Shown piece after piece: positions 37,270 through 49,139 of a DNA stretch of 64,000 bases (positions within the stretch are counted from its first letter, which is position 1; each line of letters starts with the position of its first letter). A model generated the notes under the pieces. It saw nothing but the letters and a program-made list of their open reading frames with translations. It ran no database searches and had not been told where the DNA came from. The position numbers and the translations under genes are program-made. The DNA comes from Straminergon stramineum (lineage: Eukaryota; Streptophyta; Bryopsida; Hypnales; Calliergonaceae), in the NCBI GenBank assembly GCA_963920665.1, contig OY987263.1, positions 29,438,547 through 29,502,546 on the forward strand, given 5' to 3'.

Positions 37270-37570
37270 TGCATGCTAAAGTGCGTTGGAATCCTCTTTC
37301 ACTTGCCGATAAGATCCAATAAGAGCTTGGACTGGGTGCACTTCCCCTGGTCATACTTCATGTGGAATAAGCTCTGGGACCACCGAGATGCACGTGCTTG
37401 CAATCAAACAGGGTTCCTTGTCTTTCTGCACACCAGGCCAGGCTTGGAAGTTTGAGAGTGTCCCTATTTGTACCCTTGCCATTGGAATGGCAAAGAGCTC
37501 TAATTTCTTTGGTGCAATTCTTTGGTGGGAATGTGCACGTGGCATAATGGGAAGGAGGAAAGGGAGGTGA
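37270..37570. other. Gene-like patch, strand uncertain
   Basis: Coding-like composition on both strands. The plus strand gives SLDWVHFPWSYFMWNKLWDH, the minus strand gives KLELFAIPMARVQIGTLSNF. A short match to 29680-29710 (GCGTTGGAA...TTTCACT.GCC) hints at shared ancestry with the minus-strand fragment at 29560-30105, but it is too short to be sure. Confidence 0.25.
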
Positions 37571-39639
37571 GAGATCTTGACAAGTTACTCAAACTTTTGA
37601 TGCTCGCATTTAGTTTTGACATCTTCATATGTGACACAAATGTATGTGAAAATGACATTGAAGAGGGATGAAACTTTCTTCCATGTATTATCTTACAATA
37701 CAACAAATAAAATGTAAATGTAAAGAATATGAGATACAAGAAATAAAATATAAATGTAAAGGATATGAAATTAACAAGATGCAACATTGCATAGTACTCC
37801 AAAAGTTGAAAAGTTGAGGACATATGTTACTAGCTAGCAGTAGAGACATGGTTATGTTATCATTGAAGTTGTTCAACTATAATCATCATTAATAACAACT
37901 AAGCACAATTGCTATTATAAAATTATATAAATTATTTTATTTGATCTTATTTGCAACTAAAAGAGGATTCTAAAGTGCTTTAGCATGCATAATTTGGACA
38001 CGGTATGAATAAGTATGAATTTTCAAAGTTATGAATGAATTGTAGCTTTCACTATCTCTAAGTGTACCAAAAAACAACACTAGGGTCTCATTGATTCTCA
38101 TGTTTTGTCCAAATGTAGGTATTGAATTTGGGACCATGTTGATTATAGTTGTACTTACCTTTCATTAGAGAACATAAAAGAAATGCTACCAATAATTGCT
38201 CTCTTTTCTTTTGAGTGAGAATGTGAATTTTGAGACTTCGTTCGTATGAGATTCCTTACAACTCCAACCAGACTAAGGTAACTCTTTGGAATTGGACCTT
38301 GTTGACAACTTAAAGAAGATTTAAAATATTTTTTTATCATAAAATTTGGACACTATATGAATAAACTACTACCTTTACTTGGAAATAGTGTATTTATTCT
38401 CAATGGTGATTGCACTCAAAATTGATACACTATTTTAAATGGAAGTAGTATAAAATTGCTAATTGCTAATTATAGGTTAATTCAAAATCAATCATAAGCT
38501 CTAACATTCAATAGATATACATTTCAAACAAGAATTTGTAGGGTCGATTTTGCAATAAGGTTAGTTTTGCAATTACTATTAAGAAAATGATACAAGAAAA
38601 GCCATTAACATTGCGACTTGCAATTTTATAAACTCAATGAACACAACAATTAACATTGCAATTTGAATACTTTGCAAAATTTCTCGTTCATTATTCTTCA
38701 ATATTGAAGAATGCTTTTAGATTATCATCAAAATAGATAAAGAATCAACAAAGTCAAATGGATGAGTATAGTTAACCCTTAGGAATAACATGAATGCTAT
38801 ATATTTTTGCTTTGATCACCTATAATGTATGTTCATTTTCATAAAATTGAGATGACCAAAGTACATGTGAAATATTCCCTAATTTGCAAATCTGAGGGGA
38901 TTGTCAATTTATCAAATAAGTGTCTTAAAATTGTGTAAGGCCAAAGGGTCGACAATGGATCATCCTACTTTGTAAGAAGGTAGAAATACCTATTAATTAC
39001 CATCCACATAAGCAATTCCTTGTATTTAGATGTGGAATCAATAGATGAGACTATTTTTAACACACTAGCAATTGAAAATCATGACTTTTCAAAATAATTG
39101 TAAGTTCTTGAATTTGCATAAAAATACTATAAAAGTCAATTTCATGGTGTACCTAAACTCTTTTCGGCATTCGTTTATACATTTAGAACATTTTGGACTA
39201 CTTGTATTTGGATTGGGCATAACAACCCTATTTGCCATGGTCCATATGCACTTTGCCACTTTTTTTGAATCTTAGCATGCAAAAAAAATTCAAAAATCTA
39301 TGAGTCGAGAAATGCTTGTTCATCATTCTAAAACACTTTAAGTGTCCCCTCAAAATTCAATTAGATGAAAATGTCAACTTTTGTTACTTGCACAAAGCTC
39401 TAAAGTCATCCATTCAACACTTAGTGTCCGTGGCATCCTTCTAGAGTTAACCATTAGGATGGCACTTGGCCTAGTGGAGAAGGAGTCTAAAACTGCGGAA
39501 ACTAGGAGGTATAGGTGGAAAATCCACATGGGATTCATCACAAGTCTTAAAAAAATGCATAGTTGTCACCTAGCAAAAAATAAACATTGATAACAAAATA
39601 GAGGAGACAAACGTCCAACAATAAGGTACGAGGTCTATA
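37571..39639. other. AT-rich intergenic DNA
   Basis: No gene is seen. TTAACCCTTAGGAATAAC at 38772 could be a decayed TTAA-class terminus. Around 37700-37770 a segment with AATATAAATGTAAAG.ATATGA is duplicated. Confidence 0.4.
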
Positions 39640-39970
39640 AAACACTAGGGCTCTAAAAGCATCCACCTCTTAAATGCAAACTATTTGTAAATTTTACTTT
39701 CTCATTGTTTCAACAATGTACAGATAGTATACATTTCAGGAGGTGGATGCTTCCAGTGACTACAATGCTTCAACTTCAAAAATTTATAACTAATTCCACG
39801 AAGCTTTGGAAAATATGAAACCACTTTGGTTACCTTAGATGCCAATGCCATTTTTCTGTGAACGAAAATTTACTGCTCTTGAAAAATATTTCAAGAAGTC
39901 TAACCTCCCCAAATTAATTTCCAGCTCTTCAACTGGCGCTCCATGGACCTCCAACCTTACCATGATTCAC
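39640..39970 (+). repeat. CTAAAAG/CTTTTAG repeat family, copy 4
   Basis: The core runs from CTCTAAAAGCATCCACCTC to AGGAGGTGGATGCTTCCAG (about 39650-39755). It is followed by the side arm CTTCAACTTCAAAAATTTAT and AAAAATATTTCAAGAAG, in the same order as at 30090 and 55260. Confidence 0.8.
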
Positions 39971-40229
39971 ATGTGAATTCTGCAGTTAGTTTGAGTGATT
40001 TTGAGTGCCTTGAGATTCTGAGGAAATTTTCGCACAATGTTGGAATTGGATTGTCGAAGCTAACTTACACGAAAGGCAGCGCACTTGATGAGCAACGTGT
40101 GGGATCGTCGTCTTCACCATAGCAATGTCGGTCAAGAAGCTCAGGAATTCGCAGCGCGACAATGTGTATGTATTGAAACCCTTTAGAACAAAAATTTTCT
40201 TGTAGCATCCAATTTGTAGATGCTGCAAT

Positions 40230-40572
40230 TGTTTCTTATGCCCCCCAATTGGAAAGAGTAGTCAGGGCATTGCAGTAACGAGTTTTCTGTTTGTGGGCGT
40301 ACGTGCAAATGGACAAGCAGGTTAGCAATGGAAGCTAATGCCTACAGACCTGACTGCCCACATTGGTAAAGACCAAAATGTACGCCCCATCGCTTCAGGT
40401 TCTGTGCATTCATTACGTTGCCAGAACTCTTCCTTCTCCATGGAAATATCAATTTTCCGAACCTTACACTTCGTGTTTGGGCAAGGTTTAGGGTTTACTT
40501 CAGGGTTTAGGCTGTAGGGGTACTGAGGTTGGGTCCTTTTGGTGTTCGTTTTGTGTCTGAAAATCTTGTCAG
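40230..40572 (+). promoter_or_regulatory. Remnant promoter or leader of the lipid-kinase pseudogene
   Basis: The sequence is GC-richer than the AT-rich flank and holds AGGTTTAGGGTTTAC and AGGGTTTAGG near 40485-40510, telo-box-like motifs found in many plant promoters and leaders. The expected first coding exon of an LCBK2-like gene is not recognisable here. Confidence 0.3.
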
Positions 40573-40949
40573 ATTCATGAGGTGCTTACCACTGGTCTTT
40601 TACAAGCAGTTGAGATGGCAAGAAAGATCCTGTGGATCCTGTTAAATGATGAGAGGGGTGGTTTCACAGTTCACTTTGAGAGCGAATCCTTAACAGAGCT
40701 CTTGCTTTTTTTACAAGAAATTTTGTTTTTTAACGCACATTTTGTTGAATTTCGTTATACAAAGCGACATCGTATTGATGTTCAACAACGCAGTGCGGTA
40801 TCTGAGAATCATTGCGTTTTGACCTGGAACAGGGGGTGCGAGATGGAGCTGTGCTGTGGTTGCTGTGGGAGGGGACGGGACTCTGCACGAGGACTTGTTC
40901 AGTAAAGCTATTGTGTTTCAGTAGCAGCTGTTCACATACAGCTGACCTC

Positions 40950-41204
40950 TTTGCCTGTGCTCTAGTATAGAGCCTGGAAGTTGGGTTGCATTTTACAAAT
41001 GTCTGCGGTGATCTGCAGGAGTGCGAGGCAGGCCACATCGCTGCAGCTGAAGCAGTGCTGATCATTCCTACATGATCATAACGCAGCTGCGAACACCTCT
41101 GAGGGTGGGTTCTCTGACTGCTTGTGATCTGTTCTTATTTTCTTCCAGTGTAATCTGATAGGTGCTATGTCTCGTTGAAAATGTATTTGGCTAGAGCAAG
41201 TACA
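40950..41204 (+). repeat. Internal duplication in the pseudogene, copy 1
   Basis: The block from TTTGCCTGTGCTCTAGTA through an exon-like GAGTGCGAGGCAGGCCAC to TCTCGTTGAAAAT is repeated at 43193-43424 with about 10% differences and small indels. Copy 1 keeps more of the ancestral protein (EAGHIAA), so it is probably the source. Confidence 0.85.
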
Positions 41205-43192
41205 GGTAGGATATACGGGTATCAAAGCATTCTTTGAAAACAACATCCTGTTCAACACTAATTCACCGGCTCCTTGCCTACATTCGGATGTGAAATCAGC
41301 TGTTTTCGTAATTAGAGAATGCAACTCATTTTGGCTCATTCCATCATTATAATTAATATGTGAAAGGCAATATAATAGACACGTAGCCAAACAAATTGCG
41401 TCAAATAGGTATTAGAGAAGGGATGTTATATTGTTAGGGAGAAAATCTCTGGGTTATGGAATGTTATGTTAGTAATATTTGCAACGTTTGTGCATGTTGA
41501 GGGTACGTGTTTATATTTTAGTTTAAATCCCTTGTTGAAACATGTAGAAAAACTTTAAAAATCATCATTAGGATGTTTGGAGGAACCTACTGGTTAGTTG
41601 AAGAAACCTGAATTTTCTTTTTTCCAGCATTGTTTCAAGAGGGGATTTGCATTGTTGAAAGAGAGCATTTAGAAATCATGAAATTGTCTTGTTGTCTGGG
41701 GAGCTGACTGCACTATATTGTAGCAGGTGTTCATGGATTCTTCGAGGATGGAAAGTTGGTCCAACCACGTGAAGGCTTTTCTAGACCATGGACGGTCCTT
41801 GGAATAATAAATTCGACCCATTTTGTCATTTGGGTGTAACATTGATGTTTTTAGGATCATTCTTAGCGCCAATGTGGAGTTTTTCAAATATTATTTCACT
41901 CGTCTTTCTTTTTGGGTATAGGTAGTGACGATTGCTTCCTACCCTGTGTCACTGGTCAGGCAGAGCATAAGTGGACTGACTAGGATCAGGATCATGAGTC
42001 TGATTTTAGCAAAGGTTCTCAATGCTGTTTTTTTGTCAATTTGTGGCAGTTCATTTCAATACGTATGGGATCCGACCTTGCACGCCATTTCGGATGGTGA
42101 GCATCAGGACTTGGTCTATGGGTTGTGTAATTTCAAACTGAATAATCTCTCGTGCTTGTAAATTTTTTCAAACGAATTTGTTAAATAATTCTAACTACTC
42201 TTTGTTGCGTTTCATATCTTTTTCCCGTTTATGGGAGGTAGTGCTGACGCAAATTTCTATTCTGTGACTCCGTGAACTGAGGTCAATTCCAGTTGTCTTA
42301 CGCAATTTTCCTGTCATGTGGCTGGCTTACCTCATTAGGAAATCGAATGACAAGCACCAAGCCATTAAAGGCGTGATTTCCACCATTCTCCTCAATTAAA
42401 GATGGAAAATGTTGTTGATCGTAGCATTCTTGAAAAAAGATCCTGACAACTTGGACTCATTTCCTAATTAAAGGGAGAGTCAGGGATTCCAAGATGCTCC
42501 AATTCTTTGCGACACATCGTCTTACATCTTGAGTTCAAGAATGTTGAAGGAAGCCCCCCGACAGTAGCTCTCAGGTTGACACTTCAGAGCACGTAGAAGT
42601 AGCATGCTGTTGCACACCATTCTTAGGCATATCGATTGAATCTAAATCATGTCTTGTTTGTTTATACGTTGTCAGATGAAGAGCAAGATGGTTGCCCTCA
42701 TAGAACCACTTATGGGTGTTATGATGCACATTGGTGACCCATATTTGACATTTGAGTGAAATTATGGCACGAATATCCTTCTGATATGGGACGACTTCGT
42801 TCTTATGTCATTATACTTTAATGAGGTATACCTTGCACTCTTTATTTACTGGGTTGGTGCAGGTCATAGGCGGAGGATAGATATAGGCCGAGTGCAATTG
42901 CGTGATGACAATGTGGATCGGTACTTCCTCAGTGTAGCCAGTATCCATTTGTAAGTTAAAATGTTAGTGAATATGCTGATACTTGCAGTGGCGCAGATTG
43001 ACTAGAATGCCATTGATACATTACTTCCTATTGTCTCTAGGTTCCACGAATGAATCAGCAGCTATGAACTTCGACGGGATTTGATTGCCTGAAATGGTGT
43101 GGCAGCTAAGCTGAACATGTATGAGGCATTTCTGGGAATTGAAGGTTTTTTTCTTTTCTATTTTACATGATATCTTTCAATTAGCTCTAGAT

Positions 43193-43424
43193 TTTGCCTG
43201 TGCTCTAGTACTTGGGTTGCATTTTACAAATGCCTGCGGTGATCTGCAGGAGTGCGAGGCAGACCATGATGCTGCAGCTGAAGGCAATGCTGATCATTCC
43301 TAAATGATTATAACGCAGCTGCGAGCACCTCTGAGGGTGGGTTCTCTGACCGCTTGTTATTTTCTTCCTGTGAAATCTGATAGGGTCTATGACTCGTTGA
43401 AAATTAATTTTGCTGGAGCTACTG
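43193..43424 (+). repeat. Internal duplication in the pseudogene, copy 2
   Basis: Second copy of the 40950-41204 block, same orientation. It lies between the ASIHL exon and the KYFGGGMKI exon, where a different exon is expected. Its coding stretch reads ECEADHDAAAEGNADHS and then stops. Confidence 0.85.
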
Positions 43425-43936
43425 ATGTTTCCATAGGCGTCGGTCAATTTCTGAATACAACCATGTTGTTCCGATCAAATGTGCAGTGATTATTAAGGGG
43501 GTCTTTCTATGTGGTGGTGGGCTCTGGCATGTTTGTTTTCAGGCAGACGAGGGTCAGTGGACTATAATTCCGAAAGTTACAGTCACCTGTGTCGGCAATG
43601 CCAAGTATTTTGGTGGAGGAATGAAGATTACACCAACTGCTGACCCCTTCAATGACAGATTTGAGGTGAGATAGCGTTTCTCGTGGACCTGAGAGCTGTA
43701 TCATAAAATAATACGGAATAAAACATATCGGTTATCTTTAAATGTGCAGTATATGCTGTCAGGCACAAAGACAATGATCAATCTCCTGGTAATGCAATGA
43801 AACAATTTATTCCTGTGTGCTTGTGGCTGTCGCAGGTGATATCATTTACAGGGATCAATCGGTATGACTTCATTTTGAAAATGCACACTTTGTACCAAGG
43901 AACCCACACCCATTTTGGCAAGGTCGCCGCAACTAG

Positions 43937-44380
43937 GTAACATCATTATCACAACATTTCTGGTCTCTATTTCGAGTCAGCAAGAGCGATGAAAAGCTTA
44001 TCTGTTCAGACTAACTTGTCTTGGGGGCAATTCTGGTTGCACAGGACTGGTCAAAGCAACAAGCTTGAGATACCAAGACATCCTACTCCTTGATTGAGAC
44101 AAAAGTATTTTCTTTGTGTGTGTTTTCCCTTTTTTTCATTCAAGGTCGACTTTACACTACTCTAGTGACAGCAACCGCCTGATACAATTCTGCTTTCCAT
44201 GAAACTGGCAGTGTTCAATCCTTGGAGCCTCGGAGGTGGAGAATGTTGAGAACAAGTCCAAGCAGAGGGATGTGTGTATGTATGCTAGTCGACGCTCAAC
44301 ACCTGAGTTTCCTTCCGGTCAAGGTTTCAATCTTACCCCAACAAATAGACTTTATACTTTAGAGGAGTTATTACTCTTTT
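43937..44380 (+). other. Possible decayed 3-prime part of the lipid-kinase locus
   Basis: After the GTAACA donor at 43937, an acceptor GCACAG at 44038-44043 would add RTGQSNKLEIPRHPTP and a stop. This is much shorter than the expected C-terminus. Another frame near 44223 reads GASEVENVENKSKQRD, faintly like the family segment after the last helix. Neither is convincing. Confidence 0.3.
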
Positions 44381-44775
44381 AAAAGATTGAATCATTACAT
44401 TTTAGTCTACATTTTAGGGCTAAAAAAACGACGTGCTGCCAACCATCCACATCCATCGAGGACCGAAAGATTGAATCAATACATTTTAGTCTACAGGAAC
44501 AAGGCTAAAAAACAAGGAGGACCAAAAGATTGAATCAATACATTTGAGTCTACATTTTAGGGCTGAAAAAACGACGTGCTGCCAACCATCCACATCCAGC
44601 AAGGAGGACCGAAAGATTGAATCAATACATTTTAGTCTACAGGAACGGGGCTAAAAGAAACAGGGCTAAAACAAGGACGACCAAAAGATTGAATCATTAC
44701 ATTTTAGTCTACAATTTAAGGCTAAAAAAACGACGTACTGCCAACCATCGACATCCTTCAAGGAGGATCAATTCT
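44381..44775 (+). repeat. Higher-order tandem array (alternating A and B units)
   Basis: GATTGAATCA.TACATTT starts at 44385, 44469, 44528, 44615 and 44687. Long units (84-87 nt) carry CGACGTGCTGCCAACCATC; short units (59 and 72 nt) carry TCTACAGGAAC and ACAAGGA. The order is A-B-A-B-A, a higher-order period of about 143-159 nt. The fourth unit has an extra copy of CAGGGCTAAAA. The open frame crossing it is a by-product. Confidence 0.9.
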
Positions 44776-45456
44776 CCCTTGCCCTACCACCGAAGAAGAG
44801 AGGTATGACAGAGAAATACACTCTAACTTCCCCAGTTGATGTTATGAGTTGGAATGTCCAAATATCTTTTCTATGCATTTAATAATGAATATAGTAAGCT
44901 TTATTCAATTATTCATGGACATTCCAAGTTCATGGACTTAAATCATGTTAAGCTTAGCTGGGTCTAGTCACAATGATGAATGTTTCATTATTGTATCTAC
45001 TCAGATTTTTGAACCGAAAGAGGGTCAGCTAGTCATCTACTCATCTTACACAATGCCGGAACTTATATATATTTTTAAAATATTACCTAAATTTTGGTTT
45101 TCCAAAAGGGACACAATGTCAAAACAAAACCTAAGAAAAACCGGACACAAATGTTGAAACAGGAGTGTGCAGGACTGGACAGACCTGGACAATAGGAACT
45201 GAACATTGACTTGGTCTGAAATTTCTATCTATAGACTAATTATTGAATCAAATTCAGGAAGTTCCAGCTTTGAAGTTTGATTTTTAGTAACTTGGAAGAC
45301 AATTTACTGGTGAGAAAAATTAAAAAAGAAGTTGACAAAAAAGGGAAAATTTGACTTAGTTTCTGACCGATAATTGACTTACTTTCAACCATGCAGTTGA
45401 CTTATTTTGAAGTAAACAGTTACTAACTTATTTTCTGACATATAGTTGACTCCTTA
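44776..45456. other. Intergenic DNA, no gene seen
   Basis: An imperfect inverted pair lies at 44830-44940 (GAGTTGGAATGTCC near 44848 and GGACATTCCAAGTTC near 44918), suggesting a short foldback. The stretch 45350-45450 repeats AGTTGACTTA-type motifs. Confidence 0.4.
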
Positions 45457-46347
45457 GTAACCCCTGAAACGCTGCTGCTGACGCAAAAGATCCTTTGGAT
45501 GACATCACGTAGGATGGCGAAAAACTTGTTTTCATCCAATTTTTTTATGGGAAATTGCTTGAGTACATTTCCAGTGAATAGTGTTGTAAATTCCCTCATT
45601 ATGATATTACTGACCTTTCTGAATAAGAAGATGCTCAACCCCATAAGGAGGGGCTAGTCACCATAAAAACCATCCTTATTGGTTCCGTAGGTATCATTGG
45701 CTTAAGAAAACTCAAGAGTAGGCTTGTTGGAGGTTAAACTACTATGGGAGACCTTCCCTATCTACACAAAATTCCAAGGATAGATATTTGCACTTTTGTC
45801 TTACATAGAAGGATTTTCTATCATCTATTAGACACTTAGTGTCTACAAGAGCACTACAAGGTTAATCCACAGATCACTCTTATAGTGTAATTTGGCAAGT
45901 TCTTGCTATTTTTCTTAATGTGAATTTTAGCCATAAAAATGATGTTTTTTTGAACTTGAGTTCCACTAATGAAATAAAGCTTATCAAGTGCAATTTCTAC
46001 TCCTATTGAAAATTTTGTATTTTCTTAGAAATTTCATTATTTTATAGCTATAAAAATTTTGGGCCTATAGCCATGGTTTATTTATTTTTTAAATTTTAGA
46101 ATGATATAGTAACCCTGGTTTATACATCTATAGAGAAAAGTTCAGATTTTTTGAGTATATTTTGTATTTAATATGAATTTTCTTCAAAAAAATTTAAAAA
46201 TTTTATGACTTACTTTAGACTTATGACTTCATCTCGAAAAAACAAATATAAAAATATCATTCATATCAAATTCCAAAATGGAGCAAATAGAATGATGGAC
46301 AATGAGGCTTGAAATCCATGGTCATGGGCATGTCTCTCTAGGATTAA
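45457..46347 (+). mobile_element. Possible TTAA-class element; pair of 30855-31560
   Basis: Left end GTAACCCCTGAAACG at 45457 and right end CTCTAGGATTAA ending at 46347 are degenerate versions of the TTAA-CCCCTAAA termini. The body is homologous to 30855-31560. About 215 nt (near 45640-45860) is extra relative to that copy and may be a later insertion. Confidence 0.5.
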
Positions 46348-46929
46348 ATCATTGTTATGAAATTTATATATTCTTTTTTTTTTGTCACAAATGGGGGCAT
46401 TATGACCCCATGACATTAAATAAAAAGAGATTTAAAATTCAAGGTTAGATAGTTTGGGTACCTAATAAAGACACCACAAATGATAGATAGGGAACGAACA
46501 CTATGCTAAAAAATTGTGTTTAGTATCACCTATACTAATTGATTATAAATGCTATAAATTTTTGTCCTTCATGAATATTTTTATTAACTATGTTTATAGA
46601 TATTTTCTTCTTTGAATAGTATCAATATCTATGCTCTAATTAAGGATAATTATTCATCTTTCAGAAAAATTTATAGCCTTGAGTAAATAGCTAGCATTGG
46701 TGGCACTAAATATAGTTTCTAATGTAGCTACTACCACTAGTAGAAAGTTGGTATTGGATCATCATTGAAAACACCAAAGTTTAGTGCCCAAACGGGCTTC
46801 TAGCACCAAACTTTAGTGCTCTCAATGGTACTCTAGGACAAGCTTTCTACTAAGGTAGAAGCACCAAAATGTAACACGAGTCTCTCAAGGATACCTAAAA
46901 AATGACCTAAATCCAAGAACTTGTAGACC
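46348..46929. other. AT-rich intergenic DNA
   Basis: Nothing coding is seen. CACCAAA.TTTAGTGC motifs recur in 46780-46830. Confidence 0.35.
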
Positions 46930-47190
46930 CAAAATAAACGAGTGGGTTTCAAAGTAGAGAGGTGGGGTTCCAAGAAGTTGCCACTCTTCCAAGAAGTAGC
47001 CAATCACTTGCACTTGATCTAAATTTAGAGTGTGTTGCTTCTGGGTGTTTCCGTGACCACTTTGGTATTAGTCTAATGTCCACAATAGGTGCATGTACAA
47101 AGTTCTCTTCAAAAATATGTATAATATTCATACAAGCTTGGAAAAATACGAAACCAATTTTGTTGGTTTTCTAAACCATTTCTTAACATA
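46930..47190 (+). repeat. Dispersed repeat, inverted pair with 58400-58650
   Basis: GTAGCCAATCACTTGCAC, TGTCCACAATAGGTGCAT and ATTCATACAAGCTTGGAAAA occur here and, inverted and in reverse order, at 58400-58650. Coding is not evident in either copy. Confidence 0.7.
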
Positions 47191-49139
47191 TGCACATCAT
47201 TTTTTCCTGCATGCACCCTCCATAACAAGAGATCCAAAATAAGTGTCGCATTGAGGTGCTTCTACCTTAGTGTACCCAATCCCAACAATCAGGTTACTGC
47301 AAAACCAAGACTCCAAGTCTCTCCTCCTCACATAGGAACAAAAATGCCCCCATTGAAGTTAAAAAAAAGCTTATTAGTGTTGAAATTGTTTAAGAATTTG
47401 GTATCAAAATTTATTTATTTTCAAATGAGGAAACTTCGGCACACTTAGCATTGAAGAACTCAATGCTAGTTGTGCTAATCAGTCTTAGCTTTATTGATTA
47501 AGAACCATTCATTATGACACTATGGTAGGAACTAGGAAGCCCATTGTCTTCCTAATAATAGTTGCACATATTTTCTTACAAGACTCACAATTTTTATGGG
47601 CAAAAGAATGCCAGCAAATAATATTCATTATGCATTTTGATCAATTCATTTTTGAAGAAAAAAATACATTATAGATGGTCACAATAAAAAAATGTAGCTT
47701 CTCATGGTTGCTCTTTATGAAAAAAGATTCTTGTCTATTTGAATGCTAATGTAACTCTATTATTTCCTTTAGGATTGCAATGGTAATGCAAAATTTTCCA
47801 TCAAGCTTGTGGAATAATGAATGAATTTGGAGCCGTATGCATGAACCAAATGTTTTTGTTCATGGAATCTATAAAAACTACACTTTTCAAACCAATTCCA
47901 ACCCTTTCAACTCCATCTCAATAATGACATTTAGTCACCATATTGCAAACTTGAAAATGGTTTTTACTATGTAAGTTTAACATAACAAAATTGAATTTAG
48001 TATCAAATTTTGTAATTGGTTGGAGGCAATTTTGGGTATGCATATCTTATTTATGAATCCACCATCCTTCCAATTAGAAATCATTCTTTTCAATATTTCA
48101 AAATTTATCACTACATAGTGGCAAGAATAAAATTCATCATCTAGTCATTTTTAGATAGAAATCATTTTTTATTTGAATAATTGTACTTATTCATTCAATT
48201 TCTATGATTTTATCTATTTTTTAGTCATTATTGTTTGTTGTTTGGCAATAGAAAAATGATTTTTGGGGGCTAATAACAAATGTTAAAATATTACCTCCTA
48301 CAATTATATTTAGGCCAAATTTCATCAATAAATTTAACATTGCCTCTAATGGTATCCTTACTAAATCATTTTCACTACCTTCTAATGTTACTCACATCAA
48401 ATGCTGGTTAGCTAAATATTTGATTGAATCTTCATTAATAGTGCAGCTTGTAGATTGCACTAGTAGAAATGGTGATTATATATGGAGACCAAATTGTTTG
48501 TGTCAAATGACTTGGGTGTCATTCTAGGCCATCTTCTAATTACTTTATGTGGTCCAATTGTTGGCATGTGTTGATTTAAAACATTATCTTTTAACAATTT
48601 AAAAAATGGGATAGTATATTTTATGTTATTTATAGAAGGTGCAATTGTAACAATATATTTATCTTTAAGAGATTTTAATAGGGCTTGGAATGTAGATATA
48701 GAGATCATTAACCAAACTAAATTATGGATTGGTAAAGAACCTACATACAATCTTTATTTTTGCAAATTTTCTTTATCTCAATTCACATTCTTTATGAATT
48801 AATTCAAAACCTTGCACAAAAATCATACAACATTGAGTGAGTATCAAATAGGCTAATTACATCACCATAGTATGGACCAAAAAAAATCAAAATACTCAAA
48901 TGTAACTCATTCATATTGTGGAGCTTCTACAATAAGATCTTGAAAACATTCATTATCCATCTAGTAGTTGTTCACACTTGTAGGGTTAACAATTAGAGAA
49001 TAGATAAGAGTGCAATTCAACTAGAGTATATTATATGGGCTAAAGCAAAGGCCAAATGCAAAAGTGGTGCTATAGTTTTTAGGTGAAATATTAGGGTGGT
49101 CCTATCAATATTATGTATTGTAGCTAGACAATGTTGTAT
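47191..49139. other. AT-rich intergenic DNA, no gene seen
   Basis: Open frames are short and A/T-driven. No repeat boundary was recognised. Confidence 0.4.

Larger units (their letters stand above)
40573..43936 (+). pseudogene. LCBK2: Decayed LCBK2-like lipid kinase (YegS/DAGK family)
   Basis: Fragments appear in family order. 40573-40626 reads IHEVLTTGLLQAVEMARK. 40833-40894 reads GVRDGA, then after a one-base loss AVVAVGGDGTLHE, the nucleotide-binding motif. 41019-41075 reads EAGHIAA and then stops. 42863-42950 reads RRIDIGRV and RYFLSVASIHL, with a GTAAGT donor. 43543-43665 reads [20 protein letters not shown] and [16 protein letters not shown]. 43836-43936 reads INRYDFILKMHTLYQGTHTH. Known for the family: these enzymes phosphorylate long-chain bases or related lipids. 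The pieces match plant LCBK2-like proteins (from memory, At2g46090). Broken features are the frameshift near 40851, a lost donor after 40626, a missing middle (FARTFGW region and the exon after ASIHL), stops in the third fragment and no recognisable C-terminus. The late exons keep good splice sites, so the decay looks recent. Confidence 0.85.

Noticed and set aside
40627..40700. A U12-type intron in the lipid-kinase locus (ATCCTG donor-like, TCCTTAAC branch-like)
   Set aside because: The branch-like motif is about 140 nt from the acceptor at 40832 and the donor does not fit the U12 consensus. A lost ordinary donor is simpler.
41925..42161. Open frame with SDGEH, resembling the C-terminal motif of LCBK2
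   Set aside because: Only five residues match, and it lies upstream of the exons it should follow. Probably chance, although a rearranged piece cannot be excluded.
44617..44808. 63-codon basic open frame
   Set aside because: It is produced by reading through the tandem array.
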